Part shown: piece after piece, positions 13,570 through 18,969 of the stretch
Layout of the letters: the number at the start of each line of letters is the position of its first letter
Position numbering within the stretch: the first letter of the stretch is position 1
NCBI GenBank assembly: GCA_045652405.1
Contig: JAZRUF010000036.1
Coordinates: 1-18,969, forward strand
Length of the DNA stretch: 18,969 nucleotides
Direction: 5' to 3'
Source of the DNA: JAZRUF01 sp045652405
GTDB lineage: Bacteria; Bacillota; Clostridia; Oscillospirales; JAAYXM01
Notes under the pieces: generated by a model
The model's input: only the letters and a program-made list of their open reading frames with translations
Database searches by the model: none
Told to the model about the DNA's origin: nothing
Position numbers and translations under genes: made by a program

Positions 13570-15105
13570 TTAAGACACCTCCGTATCTTCAAAATCGATA
13601 AGCTCGTCATCGCTTGCGACCTCAGGTTCGCAAACAGGTGTAGCGTGCTTAGCTTTAATAGTATAATATAGTCCGAACAACTGAATTGTGACAAGCGGGG
13701 TCATTGCAACAAGCGCCACAATTCCGAATGCGTCGGTAAGTATGTTTCCACCAACTGCACGGCATGCACCCATGGCAAACGGCAGAAGGAACGTTGCGGT
13801 CATAGGTCCGCTGGCTACGCCGCCTGAGTCAAATGCGATACCGGTAAAAATCGGTGGAACAATAAAAGTAAGCGCAATTGCGATTGCATATCCGGGTATA
13901 ATGAACCAGAACAGCGAAATTCCGGTGAGTATGCGTATCATACCGAGTGACAGAGCAACAACCATGCCGAGCGATAAGCTGTAGAGCAGGGGCTTCTGAC
14001 TTATTGCACCGCTTGTAATTTCCTCAACCTGACAGACAAGAACGTGCACCGCGGGTTCTGCAGAAACTATGAACCAACCCATTATCATGCTCAATAATAT
14101 GAGCATCCATGGGTAAGGGGATGCTGCGATAGTCATGCCGATAAAATAACCTGCGGGCATGAAGCCTACATTTACTCCGGTCAGAAAAAGAATAAGCCCG
14201 ACGGTTGTGTACACAATCCCGATTGCAACTTTTATGCACTGCCTTTTCGGGAATGCGCGAGAGAAAACCTGCAAAAGTATGAAAACGACAATTATCGGCA
14301 GAAGTGCAAATATTACTTCAATAAAATAGTGCGGAAATGTTTGGCCAAATTCATTGAATACATCCTGGCTTGTACGCACATTCGGAACAACCGGTGGATG
14401 ATAGTTTGCAGTGGACGGGTTAAAGAATATGCCGAGAAGCAAAACCGCAAGAATAGGTCCGATGCTTGAAAGGGCAACCATTCCGAAGCTGTCCTCTTGC
14501 GTGGAAACATCGTCACTGAGAGAGGCGAGACCTACACCGAGTGCCATTATAAATGGAACGGTTATCGGACCTGTCGTAACACCGCCGGAATCAAACGCGA
14601 CGGCGAGGAAATCTGCGGGTGCAAATGCTGCGGTTATAAATACAATTCCGTAGAAAACAATCAACAGGTATTTAAGCTTTATTTTAAAAAGCGTGCGCAA
14701 CAGTGATGTTACGGTAAAAATACCAACACCCGCCGCAACTGTCCAGACAAGCACGGCATTCGGGATTGCAGGAACCTGCTCAGCAAGAACCTGAAGGTCA
14801 GGCTCTGCAATTGTTATTATAATGCCGAGTATAAGAAACGCCGGGATAATAAAGCCAAGCTTTTTCGTTCGCGTTACCCTTGCACCGAGAGCGCGTCCCA
14901 TCGGCATCATTGAAATATCAGCGCCCAATGAGAAAAAGCCCATGCCCATAATGAGCATCATTGCACCTAACAGAAACATCAGCAGCATACTTATAGGCAT
15001 CGGGGTGATCGTACCACTGAGTATAAATACAATGATGGTAATAGGCAAGACCGAGGACAGAGCCTCTTTGATTTTGCTTTTAAGTTGGCTGTTTATTTCT
15101 CTCAC
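13570..15105 (-). CDS. DUF1538 family integral membrane protein, internally duplicated, probable transporter
   Basis: The product has 511 residues, almost wholly hydrophobic, with a short acidic cytoplasmic-type tail (about 490-511). It is a tandem duplication. AEPDLQVLAEQV (100-111) matches AEPAVHVLVCQV (349-360), FDSGGVTTGPIT (171-182) matches FDSGGVASGPMT (425-436), and DSFGMVAL (205-212) matches DAFGIVAL (458-465), all about 250 residues apart. This fits the DUF1538 family, whose function is not established as far as I know. Duplicated halves with matching SGGV-xx-GP loops suggest a transporter or channel with two related substrate or ion sites. The start is uncertain: GTG 15105 is the first start codon after an in-frame stop, but AAAGGGG lies directly against it. 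A promoter (15129-15158) is close upstream. The PII-like gene follows 2 bases after the stop. Confidence 0.87.
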   Translation of the reverse strand: MREINSQLKSKIKEALSSVLPITIIVFILSGTITPMPISMLLMFLLGAMMLIMGMGFFSLGADISMMPMGRALGARVTRTKKLGFIIPAFLILGIIITIAEPDLQVLAEQVPAIPNAVLVWTVAAGVGIFTVTSLLRTLFKIKLKYLLIVFYGIVFITAAFAPADFLAVAFDSGGVTTGPITVPFIMALGVGLASLSDDVSTQEDSFGMVALSSIGPILAVLLLGIFFNPSTANYHPPVVPNVRTSQDVFNEFGQTFPHYFIEVIFALLPIIVVFILLQVFSRAFPKRQCIKVAIGIVYTTVGLILFLTGVNVGFMPAGYFIGMTIAASPYPWMLILLSMIMGWFIVSAEPAVHVLVCQVEEITSGAISQKPLLYSLSLGMVVALSLGMIRILTGISLFWFIIPGYAIAIALTFIVPPIFTGIAFDSGGVASGPMTATFLLPFAMGACRAVGGNILTDAFGIVALVAMTPLVTIQLFGLYYTIKAKHATPVCEPEVASDDELIDFEDTEVS

Positions 15106-15128
15106 CCCTTTAACAGTTGTTGTTATAT

Positions 15129-15158
15129 ATTATAAATGATAAATGGGTATATGCGCAA
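15129..15158 (-). promoter_or_regulatory. Probable promoter of the DUF1538-PII operon
   Basis: On the minus strand, TTGCGC (15153-15158) and TATAAT (15129-15134) are spaced by 18 bases. The predicted leader before GTG 15105 is only about 16 bases. Confidence 0.55.
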
Positions 15159-15161
15159 GAG

Positions 15162-15199
15162 AAAAATGACCTTCGCGAAAGAATCGCAAAGGTCATTTG
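15162..15199 (-). terminator. Intrinsic terminator of the Ldh-family gene
   Basis: AAATGACCTTCGCGA and its partner ending GGTCATTT (15164-15198) form a stem of about 15 bp with one G-U, followed on the minus strand by TTTTTC. Confidence 0.82.
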
Positions 15200-15213
15200 A
15201 TGTACTTATAAAA

Positions 15214-16308
15214 TTAGTCGATAACTTTTCCGAAGTAGTCCTCGAAGTTGATGCCGACGGTTTTGCCGATCATCTCCATCTCAGCAATGGTCTTTTCGTT
15301 TGCCGGCAGACCTTCCTTCAGCTTTGCAGCGGTAGACTCGAACTCTTTTTCACCGTGGGTGTAGATGCGGGTCTGACCTGCAGCCTTTTCACTGTTGCGC
15401 AGCTCGTCGAGCAGAGTGCTCATGCGCTCGCGCATAACCTTCTTATCGCCGAACATACCATAGTCAATTGCCCAGAAGGACTCGGAGGTATCACCGTTTC
15501 CACAGTGGGAAACATGGTTTGAAGTAACGCCACCGGAAAGGATAGCAGTCATAACCTCAACGATAAGACCTAAGCCGTAGCCCTTGTGAGAGCCGGTCTC
15601 CTCAGAAGAACCGCCGATGGGGAGAATTCCGCCGCCTGCCTTGTTGATGATGTTCTGGATAACTTCGCCTGCGTTGTTGGTGTCACGACCTTCAGCGTCA
15701 ACAACCCAACCCATCGGCAGGGGCTGACCCTTCTTATTGTAAACCTCAAGCTTGCCGCGCGGAACAACCGTGGTAGCTACGTCGTAGAGGAACGGAACCG
15801 GATCAGCCGGCATGGAGAATGCAATCGGGTTGGTACCGAGCATAGCGTTCTTGCCGTTGGTCGGGATCATGATAGCCTCGGTATTGGTAAAGCACATACC
15901 GATCATATCAGCCTCAGCAGCCATTCTGGTGTAGTAACCTGCAATACCGTAGTGGTTTGAATGATTTACTACAACCGCGCCAAAACCGTACTTCTTAGCC
16001 TTTTCAATAGCCATGTTCATAGCCATTTTTGAAACAACCTGTCCCATAGCCATCTTAGCGTCGATAACTGCGGAGAGGGGAGTTTCGTGAATGATTTCCG
16101 GCTCAGCCTTCGGGCAGATAAGACCCTCCTCGATGCCATTGTGGTAACGAATCAGGCGCTGAATACCGTGTGACTCAATGCCATAGAGGTCAGCCATGAG
16201 CAGAACATCAGTGATGTCCTCAGCCTGGGTCTGAGTAAAACCATATCCCTTAAACAAGTCTGTGCAGAATTTACGTGTTGCGCTTTCAGGTAATTTATAA
16301 TATGCCAT
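15214..16308 (-). CDS. Ldh-family (malate/L-lactate dehydrogenase type 2) NAD(P)-dependent oxidoreductase
   Basis: The product has 364 residues, the usual length. ESHGIQRLIRYHNGIEEG (45-62) holds the active-site His of the family. Also present are NHSNHYGIAGYYTRMA (about 115-130) and GTNPIAFSMP (about 159-168) of the unusual nucleotide-binding fold, and the GGSSEETGSHKGYGLGLIVE region. Members reduce or oxidise 2-hydroxy/2-keto acids or related compounds, including malate, L-lactate, ureidoglycolate and 2,3-diketogulonate. The specific substrate cannot be read here, and no pathway neighbours help. The AAAGGAG ribosome site is about 11 bases before ATG 16308, and a near-consensus promoter with a palindrome in its spacer lies at 16342-16370. 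Codon use looks biased, suggesting good expression. It is monocistronic, with its own terminator. Its nearness to the DUF1538 operon is not enough to link them. Confidence 0.92.
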   Translation of the reverse strand: MAYYKLPESATRKFCTDLFKGYGFTQTQAEDITDVLLMADLYGIESHGIQRLIRYHNGIEEGLICPKAEPEIIHETPLSAVIDAKMAMGQVVSKMAMNMAIEKAKKYGFGAVVVNHSNHYGIAGYYTRMAAEADMIGMCFTNTEAIMIPTNGKNAMLGTNPIAFSMPADPVPFLYDVATTVVPRGKLEVYNKKGQPLPMGWVVDAEGRDTNNAGEVIQNIINKAGGGILPIGGSSEETGSHKGYGLGLIVEVMTAILSGGVTSNHVSHCGNGDTSESFWAIDYGMFGDKKVMRERMSTLLDELRNSEKAAGQTRIYTHGEKEFESTAAKLKEGLPANEKTIAEMEMIGKTVGINFEDYFGKVID

Positions 16309-16341
16309 AATTTTGTCGACTCCTTTCTTAAATCAACAATG

Positions 16342-16370
16342 ATAATACCACTTTTTGATAAAAGTGTCAA
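16342..16370 (-). promoter_or_regulatory. Promoter of the Ldh-family gene with palindromic spacer
   Basis: On the minus strand, TTGACA (16365-16370) and TATTAT (16342-16347) are spaced by 17 bases, with TGG before the -10. CACTTTT (16349-16355) and AAAAGTG (16360-16366) form a 7-bp inverted repeat across the spacer, a possible repressor site. Confidence 0.8.
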
Positions 16371-16409
16371 TCATTTTACATTATAAAGTAAAATAAAAAA
16401 GAAAAACTA

Positions 16410-16438
16410 TTTACAACTACAAAAAAGTATGGTAGAAT
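16410..16438 (+). promoter_or_regulatory. Promoter of the rpsO-pnp unit
   Basis: TTTACA (16410-16415) and TAGAAT (16433-16438) are spaced by 17 bases, with TGG before the -10 (extended -10). Confidence 0.75.
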
Positions 16439-16445
16439 ATTGAAG

Positions 16446-16551
16446 CTTAGTGCAAAGCCCTCGATCTCAGTTTTGGGATATAACCTGTATTGTCACATCA
16501 GGTATTTCACCCACCCTTTACCGCGATCGGCGGGTAAATCTATAAAGAAAG
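16446..16551 (+). ncRNA. Structured 5' leader of rpsO (candidate S15 leader)
   Basis: Successive hairpins are visible: ATCTCA with TGGGAT (about 16465-16480, one G-U), ACCTG with CAGGT (16487-16507), and TTTACC with GGTAAA (16517-16538), which ends shortly before the AAAGG ribosome site (16548-16552). S15 autoregulation through leader RNA is well known, and the location fits. The match to a known S15 leader class was not tested. Confidence 0.45.
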
Positions 16552-16563
16552 GTGAATGTAATC

Positions 16564-16830
16564 ATGATTCGTAAGGAACAGAAAACTGCGGTCATCGAAA
16601 ACAATCGTACCCATGCAACCGATACCGGCTCACCGGAAGTACAGATTGCTATCCTGACCGAGCGGATTTCTCAGCTGACCGAGCATCTTAAGATCCACCA
16701 CAAGGATAACCATTCCCGCCGTGGCCTGCTTAAGATGGTTGGTAAGCGCCGCAGCCTGCTCAACTACCTTGCAAAGAAAGATATTGAGCGCTATCGTGCA
16801 ATAGTTGCAAAGCTTGGCTTGAGAAAGTAA
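16564..16830 (+). CDS. rpsO: 30S ribosomal protein S15
   Basis: The product has 88 residues, standard for S15. ATG 16564 gives MIRKEQKTAVIENN. The earlier in-frame GTG 16552 overlaps the ribosome site AAAGGTG and is rejected. Family motifs include HATDTGSPEVQIAILTERI, LTEHLKIHHKDNHSRRGLL and KMVGKRRSLLNYL, which contact the 16S rRNA central domain. The gene has a promoter and structured leader upstream and is followed by pnp on the same strand, the classical rpsO-pnp order, with a 192-base hairpin-rich spacer. Confidence 0.98.
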   Translation: MIRKEQKTAVIENNRTHATDTGSPEVQIAILTERISQLTEHLKIHHKDNHSRRGLLKMVGKRRSLLNYLAKKDIERYRAIVAKLGLRK

Positions 16831-16841
16831 GTGGAAAAGTA

Positions 16842-16969
16842 AGGGTAAGGGTACGGTAAATGCCGTTTCCTTGCCCTTCCCTTGTCTGAGGGGATAGACA
16901 AGCGCGGTCATGTTTAGCAGTTGAACCTGCTCCCGATGTGATGATCGGAGGCAATTTCAAATGCTAAAC
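16842..16969 (+). promoter_or_regulatory. Three hairpins between rpsO and pnp (candidate processing/control region)
   Basis: Hairpin 1: AAGGGTAAGG pairs with CCTTGCCCTT (one G-U) within about 16842-16880, with inner CGG/CCG. Hairpin 2: CTTGTCT (16881-16887) pairs with AGACAAG (16896-16902). Hairpin 3: GTTTAGCA (16912-16919) pairs with TGCTAAAC (16962-16969), with TTGAA/TTCAA and a TGCTCCCGAT/ATCGGAGGCA stem inside (one mismatch, one G-U). None has a U tract, so read-through into pnp is likely. In Escherichia coli a long hairpin before pnp is cut by RNase III for PNPase self-control; a similar role here is inference. Confidence 0.55.
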
Positions 16970-17022
16970 CCGCGTCTCCGTTCAGGCGAGAAAAGAAAGT
17001 ATAAAGAAGGAGATGTTAAAAA

Positions 17023-18969
17023 ATGAAAAAGATGGAATTTAGCAACTACCATGTTTATCAAACTGAGCTTGCAGGCCGTCCTCTTATCGTTGAAACCGGT
17101 AAGGTCGCAGGTCTTGCAAACGGCTCATGCCTTGTGCGTTACGGTGAGACTGTAGTCCTCGTAACTGCTACCGCTTCAGCAAAACCCCGTGCAGGAATTG
17201 ATTTCTTCCCGCTCTCAGTTGACTTTGAAGAGCGTCTATACTCCGTAGGTCGTATCCCGGGCAGCTTCATGCGCCGTGAGGGTCGTCCGTCCGAGCGCGC
17301 AATCCTGTCCTCACGTCTGATTGACCGCCCGATTCGTCCGCTCTTCCCGCACGATATGCGCAACGATGTCGCAATCGCTTGCACGGTTCTGAGCGTGGAT
17401 AAGGACAACGCACCCGAAATCGTAGCTATGATAGGCACCTCCGTGGCTATCTCAATTTCCGATATTCCGTGGAACGGCCCGATTGCCGGCGTAAGCGTAG
17501 GATATGTTGACGGTAAGTTTGTCATCAACCCGACCTCCGCCGAGCGTGAGAAGAGCACTATGAACCTCACTGTTGCAGGTTCTGCCCAGAAGGTCGTCAT
17601 GATCGAAGCCGGCGCTGACCAGATTCCGGAAGATACAATGTTTGACGCTATTATGACCGCTCATGAGGAAATCAAGAAGATTGTTTCTTTCATTGACGGT
17701 ATCAAGGCAGAAATCGGAAAAGCAAAGTTTGATTACGAGAAAGCTCCGTTTGACGATGAACTCTTTGCCGCTGTTAAAGAGTACTCAATCGACAAGGTTC
17801 GCTACTGCATGGACACCGATGACAAGCTCATCCGTGACGAGCGCCTTAAAGAGCTGACCGCAGAGCTTATTGAGAAGTTTAGCGAGCAGTTCCCCGAGTG
17901 TGAGACTTACCTCGGCGAATGCCTGTATAAAATTCAGAAGATTGTCGTCCGAGAGTGGTTGCTCCAGGGCAAGCGCGTTGACGGACGTGCAATGGATGAG
18001 GTTCGTCCGCTTGCAGCAGAGGTTGGTATCCTGCCGCGTACCCATGGCACCGGCTTGTTTACCCGCGGTCAGACACAGGTTTTGACTGTTGCAACCCTCG
18101 GCACTATTGCTGACCAGCAGAAGCTTGATACTATCTACGAAGAAGAGTTCAAGCGCTATATGCATCACTATAACTTCCCGTCCTACTCAGTAGGCGAGGC
18201 TCGTCCGAGCCGCGGACCGGGCCGTCGTGAAATAGGCCACGGTGCGCTTGCTGAGCGCGCTCTCGAGCCGGTTATCCCGTCTGAGGACGAGTTCCCATAT
18301 TGCATCCGCCTTGTAAGTGAGGTGTTAAGCTCAAACGGTTCAACCTCTCAGGGTTCTATTTGCGGCTCCACACTTGCACTTATGGATGCAGGCGTTCCGA
18401 TTAAAGCACCGGTTGCGGGTATCTCCAGCGGTCTTGTAACCGATGGTGACAAGTGGCTTACCTTTACTGACATCCAGGGCGTAGAGGACTTCTACGGCGA
18501 TATGGACTTTAAGGTTGCAGGCACAAAAGAGGGTATCACCGCTATCCAGATGGACCTTAAGATTGACGGTCTTACACCTGAAATTATCAAGAACGCTCTT
18601 GAAACTACTCACGTTGCAAGAAATCACATCATCGACGAAGTAATTCTCAAGGCTATTCCTGCACCTCACGAGGACGTATCGAGATGGGCACCCAAGATGA
18701 TTACCACCAAGATTGACCCCGAAAAGATTAGCGAGGTTATCGGTAAGGGCGGTAAGGTTATTCAGAAGATTTGTGCAGATACGGGTGCTAAGGTTGATAT
18801 TGAGGACGACGGCAGCGTTTACATTTCTGGAATTGAGCAGAGCGCTTGCGAGAACGCAAAGAAGATGATTGAGGCTATAGTCCTTGATCCGGAAGTCGGC
18901 GCGCTCTACTACGGTAAGGTAGTCCGTATCCTGCAATTTGGCGCATTTGTTGAGCTTGCTCCGGGTAAG
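17023..18969 (+). CDS. pnp: Polyribonucleotide nucleotidyltransferase (PNPase), C-terminus outside window
   Basis: ATG 17023 follows AAGGAG by about 10 bases, and the reading frame is open for 649 codons to the window edge, about 50 short of the normal length of about 700. The first RNase PH-like domain includes RPLIVETGKVAGLANGS and FMRREGRPSERAILSSRLID. A helical linker follows (about 230-300). The second RNase PH domain carries TRGQTQVLT, PSRGPGRREIGHGALAERAL and the catalytic-region GSTLALMDAGVP. After it come the KH domain (ISEVIGKGGKVIQKI) and the start of the S1 domain (YYGKVVRILQFGAFVELAPGK). The enzyme degrades RNA 3' to 5' by phosphorolysis and acts as a trimer. The last codon in the window is Lys, not a stop, so the truncation is only the window limit. 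Confidence 0.98.
   Translation, partial: MKKMEFSNYHVYQTELAGRPLIVETGKVAGLANGSCLVRYGETVVLVTATASAKPRAGIDFFPLSVDFEERLYSVGRIPGSFMRREGRPSERAILSSRLIDRPIRPLFPHDMRNDVAIACTVLSVDKDNAPEIVAMIGTSVAISISDIPWNGPIAGVSVGYVDGKFVINPTSAEREKSTMNLTVAGSAQKVVMIEAGADQIPEDTMFDAIMTAHEEIKKIVSFIDGIKAEIGKAKFDYEKAPFDDELFAAVKEYSIDKVRYCMDTDDKLIRDERLKELTAELIEKFSEQFPECETYLGECLYKIQKIVVREWLLQGKRVDGRAMDEVRPLAAEVGILPRTHGTGLFTRGQTQVLTVATLGTIADQQKLDTIYEEEFKRYMHHYNFPSYSVGEARPSRGPGRREIGHGALAERALEPVIPSEDEFPYCIRLVSEVLSSNGSTSQGSICGSTLALMDAGVPIKAPVAGISSGLVTDGDKWLTFTDIQGVEDFYGDMDFKVAGTKEGITAIQMDLKIDGLTPEIIKNALETTHVARNHIIDEVILKAIPAPHEDVSRWAPKMITTKIDPEKISEVIGKGGKVIQKICADTGAKVDIEDDGSVYISGIEQSACENAKKMIEAIVLDPEVGALYYGKVVRILQFGAFVELAPGK

Noticed and set aside
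11379..16308. One large transport/metabolism operon of NSS, DUF1538-PII and Ldh genes
   Set aside because: Each unit has its own promoter and is separated by a clear intrinsic terminator, so they are independent transcripts.
18340..18936. 198-residue ORF antisense to pnp
   Set aside because: A shadow of the conserved PNPase frame; no independent signals.

Overview
The window looks like a chromosomal stretch from a low-to-mid GC Gram-positive anaerobe of the Firmicutes, most likely class Clostridia. The grounds are strong AGGAGG-type ribosome sites, textbook TTGACA/TATAAT promoters, many intrinsic terminators, a CarD-family regulator, a class-typical rplM-rpsI pair and rpsO-pnp pair with structured leaders, an NSS transporter, a DUF1538 gene with a PII-like partner, and an ECF transporter under a cobalamin riboswitch. 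I see no phage, insertion sequence or CRISPR array. This is mainly core genome with some lineage-specific transport genes.

Layout. Positions 1-1702 (minus) hold the N-terminal part of an AlgI-like MBOAT O-acyltransferase, cut by the window edge, and upstream of it a lipoprotein with a long acidic linker. A divergent promoter pair (about 1775-1902) separates these from a CarD/CdnL-type RNA polymerase-binding regulator (1929-2441). Then come tRNA-Ala(CGC) with its own promoter and terminator (2644-2719), a CLC-type anion/proton antiporter that looks CLC-F-like (2819-4066), and a secreted VanY-type D,D-carboxypeptidase with a copper-amine-oxidase-like N-terminal domain (4195-5394). A convergent terminator ends it against a TtcA/TtuA-family PP-loop enzyme (5512-6231, minus).

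Positions 6353-7431 are a ribosomal unit: promoter, structured leader, rplM, rpsI and a strong terminator. Positions 7478-7775 are a cobalamin riboswitch with an intrinsic terminator. It controls ecfT and an unusual 889-residue protein that fuses two ECF ATPases, extra membrane segments and an S-component-like domain, so a complete ECF transporter is encoded in two overlapping genes. The riboswitch suggests uptake of a cobalamin-type compound.

Positions 11379-16308 are all on the minus strand: an NSS-family sodium symporter, a two-gene operon of a duplicated DUF1538 membrane protein and a tandem PII-like protein two bases downstream, and an Ldh-family NAD(P)H oxidoreductase. Each of these three units has its own promoter and terminator. 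Positions 16410-18969 carry rpsO and pnp on the plus strand, with a leader before rpsO and three successive hairpins before pnp. pnp runs off the right edge within its S1 domain.

The least understood parts are the DUF1538/tandem-PII operon, which looks like a PII-regulated transporter of unknown substrate, and the A-A'-S fused ECF protein.
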